In this document: one piece after another, positions 33,360 through 45,620 of the stretch
How the letters are laid out: every line of letters begins with the position of its first letter
Position numbering within the stretch: the stretch's first letter is position 1
Source of the DNA: Styela clava
Taxonomy: Eukaryota; Chordata; Ascidiacea; Stolidobranchia; Styelidae
Reading direction: 5' to 3'
Length of the DNA stretch: 64,000 nucleotides
NCBI RefSeq assembly: GCF_964204865.1
Contig: NC_135251.1
Location: 17,546,001-17,610,000 of the forward strand
The notes under the pieces: model-generated
What the model was told of the DNA's origin: nothing
Seen by the model: the letters and a program-made list of their open reading frames with translations, nothing else
Databases searched by the model: none
Translations under genes and position numbers: made by a program

Positions 33360-36146
33360 TAAAAAAAGTATATTGTAGAAAATTTGGGCAAATATTTTCA
33401 TCTTTGAAAGGCTTCCATATGTCCTGATAAATGTAATTTAAAATTGAAATGAACATATCGTTATACCCTCTGTTTAATATCAAACATTGTAGTTAACGGC
33501 TTTGTTGTATCTTAACTTCCAAACTATTGTTTAGCATCATCCCGAATTTACAAATACCACTCCATGACTAGACGCCGCTAATGTTGTTTTGACCTTGCCA
33601 TCTTATATATATAGAGAGAGAGAGAAATATTAGGTCATCAGGGTACTAACGTTATATTTCACATTTTAGTTTTTCGAAACTGAAATGGAAGTTCAAAAAA
33701 TGCCGAGACAATGGTTTTAATGTGTAAATTGAACGAGCTTCAGTATTTTCTCGTGGGAAACTTACATTGCGCTGTTTTTCCCAACCACATCGCCTGATCG
33801 TAAAGAGATTATATTTTGAAAACATTTACCAAACCACTAAGCCAATAAAGCTTGGTGGTGACTAATTGATATTTTAAATCAGTGCTAACGCTAATAAATG
33901 TAATTTGTTGAGATCCAAGTGAGACTGGTTACAAATACTCATTTATTTCAGTATCCAAGCACCGCTTATTTTGAGTCCCTATGCTTACTCTAATCTGGAA
34001 AGAAGTATTCATCAATATCACCTATATGTATCAGAGTTGGATCAATTGTAATTTGTAATTGTAATTGATGTAATTAATTACAGTTTTTCATGTAATTGTA
34101 ATGTAATCGAGGCATTTTCATTCTGTGTAATTGTAAATGTAATTGTAATTTGCTAAAATTTCGGCTCAATTACACTTTCAAGTACACCAGGGGTCACCAA
34201 ACTAGGGCGTCCTTTCATCTGGCAAATAACACGAAAAAGGGCGAAATATTTTTCCAAGGGGCGTTTCCGAGAATCGCCTTCCTTTTTTTTATTTCGTAAC
34301 ATTAGCCAATCAGCAAGATGCGAAAAAGAGACGTAACAATATGCCTTTTCGCATCCGTTAAGACACTCGGACAGATTTTCAGTCGTGGTTGTAAACATTA
34401 CCTCATTTTGCGATTTCGAATGCTATTCGTTAGATTTTAGTTGTGTTTCGGAAATTTAAGTTTGAATCAAATAAGTGAATCCTCATATTGCCTTCTTAGG
34501 AGTTATAGTTTAATTATAAGTAGTTATCAAAATTAGTCTAGAAATAGCTGTGATAAAATAGGCTAAATCCATGGGAACACTGGCTGTCTGGTTTGATTCT
34601 GTAAATTCTTGCTACGCGAAACTCGGAAATTTTTTGAGGGTAGCGGTAGCATCAAGGGTAAACTGCTTCGCTCTGTGTAACGTGTCCATATATTTGAGCA
34701 TTGCTCTGTTGTAATTGTAAATGTAATGTAATTGTATTTTGATACTTTTTGCACGGAGTAATTGTAATGTAATTGAAATATTTAAGGAAGTAATTGCAAT
34801 TGTAATTGAACTGAATTAATGTAATTGATCCAACTCTGATATGTATCATTTTTTCTTTTGCCTGGAAGGTTTGATAGTTAGACAGTTTGAATGCAAATTA
34901 TATTCAAATTTGTCATTTTTTAAAGAATAAATAATTTAGAATTAAAATGAACATATCGGTATACCCACTGTTCAATGTGTCAAACATTGAAGTTAACGAC
35001 TTTGTTCGTCTGTATCTTAATTTCCCAACTAACATTTTGCATCATCCCGATTTTACAAATACTACTCCTATAACTAGACGCCGCTAATGTTTTTTTGACT
35101 TTGCCATCTTATATGTATATATATAAATATTCGGTCATCAGGGAACTAACGTTATATTTCACATTTTTTTTTAAATTGAAATGGAAGTTCAAAAAATGCC
35201 GAGACAATGGTTTTAATGTGTGAATTGAACGAGCTTCAGTATTTTCTCGTGGGAAACTTACATTGCGCTGATTTTCCTAACCACATCGTACGATTAGATA
35301 ATATGTTAAAGGCCATTACCGAGCCACTAATAATCCAATAGGTTGGTGGTGATTGATTTGATATTTTAAATCAGTGCTAACGCTAATAAATGTAATTTGT
35401 TGAGATTCAAGTGAGCCTGGTTACAAATACTCATTTAGTTAAATATCCAAGAAGCTCTTATTTTGTGCTCCAAGGAGGCGAATACTATGCGTGCGGGAAA
35501 GACGATATGTCTGGGCGCATGCTTGACCAAGCTTATTTTTACATAACAGTTTACAAGTTCCGTCACTAATAATTATAATAAACATGTAACTACGATGAAA
35601 CCCATAGGTAATTATATTCACGGCACTCCTAGAGAATCGTAGTCCACTTCATTGGAAAGATAGCCTTCCTTTGGCTATGTCACAATAAGACAAACGTAAC
35701 CCAATGAGTGACGTCTAAAGTTGAGAAGCATATAAAACTTTTCAAATTCCAAATAAACGGTGTAGTTAGTGAAGTTATCAAGGTTAGTGTAGTAAACTAA
35801 GTTCGAGTCAAAGTGGGAAAGACAGAAATGCTCATGCACACGAATACGAAAGTCAATTGTCACCATTTTCCTCGTACTTTTAGCAACATCTGAAGTAGTA
35901 TAATTATACAGATTGAAAAAATTTACAAAATTAAACATTATATTCTATCTACTGTAATGATTCTGATTGCTGCTGAAACTGAAAATTTAAAACGCGGATC
36001 AACAGTGAAAAAGAGAAGCAACTGGTCGATTTAATGTTTGATAATGAGTCAAAAGTTGGCTTTATCTTTCAGTAAAATTTTGTAAATCCTGTAAAGGCTT
36101 TTCTCGGTCGTTTGTAAGCCTATTCAATGTCGAATAGCATGGATTC
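33360..36146. repeat. Spacer between B1 and A2, with two spacer copies in tandem
   Basis: The first spacer copy (33360-33975) breaks off, a hAT element follows (34032-34838), then a second copy of the same spacer (about 34930-35570) and the 3' flank of A2. The second spacer has no gene in front of it, so a whole gene copy has been lost here. A GA/TA microsatellite lies at 33606-33627. Repeated at 45621-48407. Confidence 0.7.
34032..34838. mobile_element. hAT-like element, 807 bp, with perfect 8-bp target duplication (unit 1)
   Basis: The left end cagagttggatcaatt and right end aattgatccaactctg are inverted repeats, flanked by atatgtat at 34024-34031 and 34839-34846. Both subterminal regions are rich in repeated gtaattgtaat. 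The interior carries caggggtcaccaaac at 34189, the start of another hAT-type end, so the element may be composite. No transposase frame. Confidence 0.92.
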
Positions 36147-38738
36147 TTAGAACATGTCGTGACATTCGCCTCGAATTACTTCCATTCTCATGCATGGGTG
36201 ATTATTCCATGATAATGGGTACAAACGAATAAGGCGACAAATCAGAGGTTTGGGAAACATGTTAATCACTTTAGAATCCTCATCCGTGTTTCCTACAAAG
36301 ACCTAAAGTAAAAAAACACATTATTTTGCAAAACACGACAAACGTTATTGTTATGATATCAATATCAAAAAGATTATAATGGGAATAGAAATTGATAAAT
36401 AGAAATGAATAATACAAATTTTGTTGTAATTTCCAGTTTCATCCTGCTTGTATACTTGGGACCCTGCGAATGAATTATTAGTATAGGATAGGATTTACAT
36501 ATTTATTTCTGGGGAGAGGAAAGCCGATACGGTGGCTTAATCATATGAAAAACCGCGGTCTCTCGTTCAGTTATCAGACCATGTCAGGTACGGGATTGTT
36601 AGCCAGAAATTTGTTTCAGATGCATGGAATTGATAGTGGTGAAAGCCGTAACCGACCAGGGGTTAAGTTAATCACTCTACGACAGAGAGGAGTCCCGCAA
36701 TCATCTTACACATAGCTATTCTCGCATGGGATTCGAAACTGCGAACCCACGCAAGGTAATCAGAGATGCGGTGGCGGGCGTATTTCTATATACCAATGTT
36801 TTTTGTTTAGTTGTTTAATTTCTATAGTGGGGTTACGGGCGATCACTGTGATAGCTTGTTATACCGTAGTGATTGCGTGTAGCCAGATTGGTTTTTACCA
36901 AATAGAAGCAGCAGATTTTTTTGAATACAATAGCCCTTCATCGTATTATTTTGTTTTTCATCCCTCGTGTACGATTATATAAAAGAAAATTGTGCGATAC
37001 ATACTTTGTCGACAGAATTATCCGTTATAGTTCTCAGAGTAGAAGTTGAATTCCCACACGCTACTTTGTATGTTTTTACCCACTGATTGTGGTCCCATCC
37101 ATATTTAATTGGGCGTCCCTGAGTTACTATTCCACCTATAAATCTCGGACGTTGAAAATCAACCTGAATCCACGGATGATTTGCTGAAAAATAATACTTT
37201 ATAAATTTATTAGGATTTTTTTGAAAACTGTATACATGTTTTTACGTGTTTAACGCGAAATAATTGCCACCGGATGTTGTTGGACTTGTCAAAATTATCG
37301 TTTATTTTTATTTTATTTTTTATTTACCTGATTCAGAGGTTATAATCAAAAAGAGATAGAGAACCGTTGATTAAGTATACAATTTTACATTCAAATAAGG
37401 GGACATCGTACTCTTACTAATAATTTAAGTTAGAAAGGGCATGCAATGGTACTCATTTAAAAAACCTGGAGGGCCTAATTGGAAAGTAAAAGAACTGCAA
37501 AGATACAATGGATTATCAAGTGGAATTCAACACGGAAATACTTACTATCGTGTGTGGGGCACCAAGCACCTATACTAAATCCAGTTGAAGCTGTATGGAA
37601 AACAGCATTTTCATCCATTCGTTCATGATGAGCGGCATGTCGGTAATCATAATCAGATGATGCAGTAATCGCATGATCTGGAATATCCCTGTTCTTCATT
37701 CCCAATCCACAGTATGATACTGCAATGAATATGAAAGGATTTTCCATTTTATAAATAAGTACTTCGATTATGTTCTACTGATCATCTGAGTATTTTCACG
37801 GAGTATTAGTTTCCATCGAATTGATCAATTGCAAACAACAATCGTCGCTTCGATCGAACTGTTGTATTCGATAACTGACTATAGTACTGCATATTTTGAA
37901 AATGGCGAATATGAAATATTATATATACGAATAATATAATTTATTTGCTTGACCCCTCTACAAATAAGCTCACGACCGACTATGGCTTATATAGAATAGA
38001 CCATAAGTCATTAACTATTTTCTCATTTCAGTTCCTTTCCTGGGTAAAATGAAATGTAAAAAATATATTGAATTGTAAATATCTTACGTTTTGGAATAAT
38101 GTCAACGGTTTTCTTCATTTTTTCTAAAGTATAAATGCAAGAAGAAGAGCTCAATTATCTTTATTTTCCTATACGTATGTTGTATAATTAATGTTTTAAT
38201 TTATTCAAATAAACTTCGTTGATAAACACTGTTTTATTATCTACTGGACCTGGTCTAGTAAAAATTCATTGCCAATTAAAAAACTCGTTCGTTTTTCCAA
38301 AATGGTATTTATTCTGTAAATATAAGTTCTGGACAAGTAATAAGCTTGGGTTTCACGCGATTCCATAGCGAGCCGTCCGAAATAATCTAAAATGTGATTC
38401 ATGACGTCAACGTGTCTCGTTTCCAGTTGGCTATATTTAGGACGTAGGAAATGAAATTTCTATGCAAAAAATTTACCTTCTAACAATCTTATTTTATCTT
38501 CCAGGCTTTCCGTTGTCCCCTCTTGGCCTCTGTCACCTTTTACACCAGGCAGACCCCTCCTACCCTCTGGCCCTCGCTTTCCAGGCCTTCCCTGGCACTG
38601 ATCAGCACAGCTATGACTCGATGCAGTTTTGTCAGTCATTAGAGCAGAACAAAACTCGTATACGTTCGGTATGTCACCTAAAACTGCAGGTATGATCACG
38701 ACACAGCACCATAATACGACAAAAGATTTATGCGGCAT
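36147..38738 (-). CDS. Array gene A2: secreted collagen-like/F5-8 type C protein, 268 aa
   Basis: Exons 38738-38477, 38123-38088, 37719-37546, 37183-37005 and 36302-36147. Near-identical copy of A0, shifted by 12,261 (exons 1-3) or 12,260 bases (exons 4-5). Coding differences seen against A0: His for Tyr141 (AVFHTAS) and Glu for Gly132 (AAHHERM). Gly132 is kept in every other copy and lies in the usual GR motif of F5/8 domains, so A2 may fold less well. Asp188 has a synonymous change. Loops are otherwise A type. Confidence 0.83.
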
Positions 38739-38800
38739 ATCTATTTTATTTAATATTAACCGCAATAAAAAAAAGTATATTGTAGAAAATTTGGGCAAAT

Positions 38801-41423
38801 ATTTTCATCTTTGAAAAGCTTCCATATGTCCTGATAAATGTAATTTAAAATTGAAATGAACATATCGTTATACGGTTATACCCTCTGTTCAATATGTCAA
38901 ACATTGTAGTTAACGGCTTTGTTGTATCTTAACTTCCAAACTATTATTTTGCATCATTCCGAATTTACAAATACTACTCCATGACTAGATGCCGCTAATG
39001 TTTTTTTGACTTTGCCATCTTATATATATATATAAATATTAGGTCATCAGGGAAATAACGTTATATTTCACATTTTTTTCAAATTGAAATGACAATGGTT
39101 TTAATGTGTGAATTGAATGAGCTTCAGTATTTTCTCGTGGGAAACTTACATAGCGCTGATTTTCCTAACCACATCGTATGATTAGATATTATGTTAAAGG
39201 CATTTACCGAGCCACTAATAATCCAATAGGTTGGTGGTGATTGATTTGATATTTTAAATCAGTGCTTACGCTAATAAATGTAATTTGTTGAAATCCAAGT
39301 AAGACTGGTTACAAACACTCATTTAGTTCAATACCCAAGCACCGCTTATTTTGTGTTTCAGGGAGGCGAATACTGTGCGTGCGGGAAAGACGATATGTCT
39401 GGGCGCATGCTTGACCAAGCTTATTTTTACGAAAAAGTTCACAAGTTTCGTCGCTAATAATTATAAGAAACAAACGGGCCGACACGGATGCCTTGACCAA
39501 TGAACGATCCGTCAACGCAAACTACGATGAACCCGGCATAGGTGATTATATTCGCGGCACTCCCAGAGAATCGTAGTCTTCTCTCATTGGGCAGTGATAG
39601 ACCTCCCTTGGGACACACAATAAGACAAAAGTGACCCAATGAGTGCGTTGACGCTTAAGTTGAGAAACATATAAAATTTTTGCAAATTCCAACTAAACGG
39701 TTAAGTACTTATAGGCCTTGAATCTAAAATTCAGTGTAAACTAAGTTCGGTTCAAAGTGGTAGGCCTATTGCAAGGATGGCATTCGATGGAGAAATTTCT
39801 AACAATCAGTCGATCGCAAGATATTAAGAAAATGTTAATCGATCTCGGCGATCCGCTGCGCATATCCATATATTGTAAACTGTAGTAGTTTTTAGGATAA
39901 AAGCTTTGGAATCGTGTGGTAATTGTCACAGCTCAAAAAAGCAACAGAAAGTCATAGCTATTTAAAGATGAGAATCACTCAAAAAAATTCAGAAACCCGA
40001 AAATCTGCATGCGTGCTTTTTCCGTTCGGCATTCTTTTTTTCGATAAATATTACTATCCAAATAAAAGGTTATGAATATTTCTTTGTTTAAACCAGAAAA
40101 CTGTAAAGAACAGTATAATATTCCTGAGTTCACCTTGACACCCATGAATTTGTTGCGACGCTGCAGGTGGCTACGAGACGCACAACAAAGTAGGGACCGC
40201 AGTGATCTTTACCGGGTGAGGCACAGCAGGATTTTGAGCCTGGTGCGAAGTTCGCAAGGACATTCTCATTGTAATATAAATTCATTTTTTTTGAAGCATT
40301 GATCAACTGCAGAGGCATTGATATAATGAACCCAATGAAAATTTTACTTTACAGTCCAGATTTATAAAAGAATCATTGTCACAATTCATTCTTGGGCTCT
40401 CTTGATAACGTTTACCCATCGATAAGTATACGAGCATTTAAACTGTTGTCCGAATTTTCAACCAGTTACTTCTAGCTTCAATTAAAACGAAACAAATAAA
40501 TCGACTGTGAGCCGCTGCGGAGCTTTGTGTTGCAAAACCTTTTTTAGATGCCTCGTTTGCAGTCCTGTATTGAAAACGACACAGTAGCAAAATTCTCCCT
40601 GGAGTTATATGATTTGACATCTGCATGTTTTTATGTGAGATGTGTACCTTTTTTACGCATAATGCGTGCCCAGCACTGCATCTTATTACGGAAATATAAG
40701 TTATTAATTTATATTCCACCCATTTCAATTTTTGTCGGCACATTATTTGATAGTTTTTCCTCATGCGAAATGTTTTTAGGGGGTGCCTTTTTTTTCTAAA
40801 GGCATAGTGATTGCTCGACATTACGCAAATATATGTTATTATTTTCTTTTCCACTAATTTCAGTTTTTGCCGGTCCGCAAAGACATTTTATTTTACCGGT
40901 CCGCCAGGGTAGAAAGGTTGGGAACCACTGTTCTAGAGACATATCGGTGGATTGACCGCTCAACCAATCTCAATGTTGGAATCAGAAGTTATTATCAAAG
41001 ATTATTATGCTTTTCATTTATTTTTTCCCTTTTATGTATTTTGTTGGCGGCTTTTTGATTATCTCTACTTTGGATCTCTATCAATTTCATACACGATCTA
41101 ACACAAGTTGAACGAGTTTTATTGAAAATCATTAATGCGTAATGCCTACTTATGAAATTTATAAGTGTTATGAAGAACAACAACAAGAAGCAACATCTGA
41201 AGCAGTCTACAAAATTTGAAAACTTTGAAAAAAAGAAACAACATATTTTATGATTGCTGATAAAACTGAAAATTTGAAACGCGGTTCAATAGTGAAAAGA
41301 AAAACAACTAGTCGATTTAGTGTTTGATAATGAGCCAAAAGTTAGCTCAATATTTCAGTAAAATTCTGAAAAGGCGTTCCTAGGTCGGTTGTAAGCCTAT
41401 TCAAAGTCGAATAGCATGGATTC
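38801..41423. repeat. Spacer between A2 and the C2 cassette
   Basis: Copy of 26540-29162 with no difference that I noticed, including the open segment at 39362-39457 and the hAT-like end at 40872-40924. Confidence 0.6.
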
Positions 41424-42312
41424 TTAGAACAAGTCGTGACATTCGCCTCGAATTACTTCCATTCTCATGCATTGGTGATATTTCCATGATAATGGGTACA
41501 AACAAACAAAGCGACAAATCAGAGGTTTGGGAAACATGTTAATCACTTTAGAATTCTCATCCGTGTTTCCTGAAAAGACCTATAGTAAAACATAAATAAA
41601 AATATTATTTTACAAAATACGACAAACATTATTGTTATACTTTCGATATAAAAAAGCACAAAAGAAATAGATGAATAGGAAAATAACTGAAAAGTTTATT
41701 GTAATTTCCAGATTAATCTTGCTTATATACTTGGAACCTTACGAAGGAAATATTAAGATAGGATTTGCATATTTAACCCGGGGAGAGGTAAACTGATAAG
41801 ACGGCTTAATCATATGTCGAACCCCGGCCTCGAGTACGGCTACCAGTCCGCGTCGGGAATGAAATTAGTTGGCCAGTTATTTGTTTCCGGTTTATAGACT
41901 TGTTAGTGGAGAAAGCCGTAACCGACCGGCGCTTACGTGAACCACCCTATACGGCAGCGAAAAGTTTAGCAATTTTCTCGCACATTTGATACGAATATGC
42001 GAACCCACGAATTAGTAACTAATATAGGTAATAATGAATAGCTAATATATTTATATATATAATAGTTCTTCATCGTATTACTTTTTTTATCCCTAGTGTG
42101 CGTTTATATACAAGAATATTGTACGATACATACTTTGTCAATAGCATTATCCGTTATAGTTCTCAGAGTAGAAGTTGAATTCCCACACGCTATTTTGCAT
42201 GTTTTTACCCACTGATTGAAGTCCCATACGTATTTAATTGGGCGTCCCTGTGTTACTATTCCACCTATAAATCTCGGGCGTTGAAAATCAACCTGAATCC
42301 ACTGATCATTTG
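41424..42312 (-). pseudogene. C2: orphan exons 4 and 5 of the discoidin family
   Basis: Exons 42312-42134 and 41579-41424; same sequence as C1 as far as I can see, open, with intact acceptors and donor. It lies 1.1 kb downstream of B2 on the same strand, the same possible cassette relation as C1 to B1. Confidence 0.75.
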
Positions 42313-43428
42313 CTGATAAATATTAATTCGCAAATTCAGTATGATTTTCCTTTTTTTGAAACTGTATCAAATTTTTACGTGTTTAACGCAAAATAGTTTC
42401 CTCCGGATATTATTGAAGTTGTTATAGTAATCGCTGGCTTTTATAAAATATTTACCTGATTTGATGGTTATACTCAGAAAAAGATAGATAATCTGTTGGT
42501 TCATTACAATTTTTACATGCAAATAATGATACGTCGTACTCCTATTAAAAAATATAGTGCATGGAAGGGGCATGGCAAAGGTACTCGCTATATATATATG
42601 GAGGGCCTCGTTTAAAAAATAAAACAAAAATGTTGAGATACATCGATTGGAAGTGATCGTTTTGCAAATTGTTGGACTGAGAGTCATTACTTGAGGAATT
42701 ATAGGGACCCCAGGAGGCATTTGTGTTAAAAATGGCTGCCCTGGAGTAATGACACAATTCTCTACATTGCAGCTTTCGTATTTTGCGCACTATCGTTGCA
42801 TATTACCATTTTATTTAATTCCTAAACTGCCTGGGTGTTTTTGTCAAATTTGTGACACCGAAAAAACGAATAACATACACTGATATCTCTGGATTGACCG
42901 TTCGATCAACGTTGGAATCAGAATTTATTATCAAAGATATTTATGTTTTCAAATTTGTATCCTTGTTGGCGACTTTTTGACTATATCCACCGGGACCTCT
43001 ACCAATTTTATACACGACCTAACACAAGTTAAACGAGTTTTATTAAAAAAACTAATGCGTTACGCTTATATTTACGAAATTCAAGTTTTAACACATGATG
43101 AAAATAGTACAATACTTAAATGCTCATGCACACGAATACGGAAGTTAATTGGCACCATTTTTTTCGTACGTTAGCAACATCTGAAGCAGTCTACAAAATT
43201 TGAAAACTTATCAAAATAAACAACATATTTTATCTACTGTACTGATAACAATTGCTGCAAAACTAAACATTTGAAACGCGATTCAGTAGTGAAAATGAGA
43301 AAACTAATCGATTTAGTGTTTGATATTGAGCCAAAAGTTGGCTTAATCTTTCAGTAAAATTGTGTAAATCCTGTGAAGGCTTTTCTAGATCGTCTGTAAG
43401 CCTATTCGAAGTCGAATAGCATAGATTC

Positions 43429-45592
43429 TTAGAACATGTCGTGACATTCGCCTCGAATTACTTCCATTCTCATGCATATGCCAATATTCCAGGACATTGG
43501 ATATAAACGAACAAAACGACAAGACAGAGGTTTGGGGAACATGTTAATCACTTTAGAATCCTCATCCGTGTTTCCTACAAAAACCTAAAGGAAAAACAAC
43601 ATCATTTTACAAAAGAGACGAGAAATTCAGTAATCCCCTCGCACATAATTATCTCACGTGGGATTCGTACCCACGCAGATAATCAGAGGTGCGGTGGCGA
43701 ACGTACTCGTAAAGCATAGCACGTTGCGCCACAAATCTAAATCGTAAGAAAATTTCAAAAGCAACTAATTTCAATACGAATGTTTGCTGTTCAGTTATTT
43801 AATTTCCATAGCGGTGTTACGGGCACCATTGAAATGGCATGGTCTGTCGCTGTCAATGTGTGTAGCTAGATTGGTTTTTACCAGTGAAGTAGTATATTTA
43901 TTCAAATATAATACCCCTTTTTCGTATTGCTGTTTGTTTTTCATCCTTTGTCTACAATCATATAAAAGAAAATTATACGATACATACTTTGTCGATCTCA
44001 TTATCCGTTATAGTTCTCAGAGTAGAAGTTGAATTCCCACACGCTACTTTGTATGTTTTTACCCGCTGATTGTAGTTCCATCTGTATTTAATTCGGCGTC
44101 CCTGAGTTACTATTCCACCTATAAATCTCGGACGTTGAAAATCAATCTGAATCCACTCACCATTTGCTGATAAATATTAATTCGCAAATTTAGTATGAGT
44201 TTTATATTTTTTAGAAACTGTTAAAATATTTTTACGTTTAATCGTTTACTTTTCAAAATGTCTACCTGATTGGAAGATTAGAAAAAGGTGAAGAATCGAC
44301 TGTTAATTCATTACAATTTTACATGGGAATAATAGTACATCGTGCTCCTTAGAAGTGGCATGCTATGGGGCTCGTTTAAAAAATATAGAGGGCTTCGTTT
44401 GAAATATAAAACGAAATGTTAGGATCCACTTGATGTTAAGATATATCAAGTGAAAGTGAACACAAAAATACCTACTGTTTTGTCCGGAGCACCAGGCACC
44501 TACACTAAATCCAGATGAAGCTGTATGGAAAACAGCATTTTCATTCATTCGTCCATGATGAGCGGCATGTCGGTAATCAGAAACAGATGATGCAGTAATC
44601 ACATGATCTGGAATATCCCTGCTCTTCATTCCCATTCCACAGTAGGATACTGCAATGGATATAAAAGAAATTTTCTATTTATAAATAAGTGCTTCGATTA
44701 TATTCTACTGATCATCTGATTATTTTTATGGTATGGATATAGAACAAATTTTATTTACCTGATTATTTAATTTCGTAGGCCAATAGTCATTATTTTTCTA
44801 TTTCAGTACCTATCCAGAGTAAAATGAAATGTAAAAAAATACATTGAATTTTAAATTACTTACGTTTTGGAATAATGTCAACGGTTTTCTTCATTTTTTC
44901 TGAAGTAAAAATCAAGAAGATGCGCTCAGATTATCCTTAATTTCCTTTTTGTATTTTGTAGAATTAAACAGTTTTAATTTATTCAAATAAATTCTAATAA
45001 AATTCCTTGTGTCTCACTGTTTTATTATCCACTGGACACGGCCCAGAAAAAATTAATTGCCGTTTCAGGAACTTGTTTTACGAATTGTCGGACCGAAAGT
45101 CACTGCTCGATGAATTATATCAAAACAATTCATTTTTCATAAAATGTATTCATTCTGTGCAATATAAGTTCTGAAAATGTAATATGCTTGGGTTTCACGC
45201 AATTCCATATCAAACCCGTCCAAAATAATTCAAAATGTAATGTCCAAAATGTAAATGTAATGTCTCAGTTCCAGTTGGCTATATTTAGGGCGTAAAAAAT
45301 GAATGTTAAATGCATAACAAAAAAGCTTACCTTCTAACAATCTTATTTTCTCCTCCAAGCGTTCCGTTGTCCCCTCTTCGCCTCTGTCACCTTTTACACC
45401 AGGCAGACCCCTCCTACCCTCTGGCCCCCGCTTTCCGGGCCTTCCCTGGCACTGAGCAGCACAGTTATGACTCGATGCAGTTTTGTCAGTCATTAGAGCA
45501 GAACAAAACTCGTATACGTTCGGTATGTCACTTAAAACTGCAGGTATGATTACGACACAGCACCATAATACGACGAAAGATTTATGCGGCAT
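43429..45592 (-). CDS. Array gene B2: secreted collagen-like/F5-8 type C protein, 268 aa
   Basis: Exons 45592-45331, 44899-44864, 44649-44476, 44166-43988 and 43584-43429. Identical layout to B1, shifted by 12,261 bases. Within exon 4 two nearby base changes against B1 make Pro182 into Arg (GRRIKY for GRPIKY), with a synonymous change at Gly180. All loops are otherwise B type. The Arg adds charge at the base of the IKY loop. Confidence 0.84.
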
Positions 45593-45620
45593 ATCTATTT
45601 TATTCAATATTAATTGCAAT

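Larger units (their letters stand above)
23795..36055. repeat. Higher-order tandem unit 1 (12.26 kb)
   Basis: Contains A0, C1, B1 and their spacers and is almost identical to 36056-48316. Differences I spotted are few: changes around 24100-24610, a +1 indel between A0 exons 3 and 4 (about 24998 versus 37258), Tyr141 versus His in A, and Pro182 versus Arg in B. Outside these, long stretches agree base for base. Confidence 0.92.
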
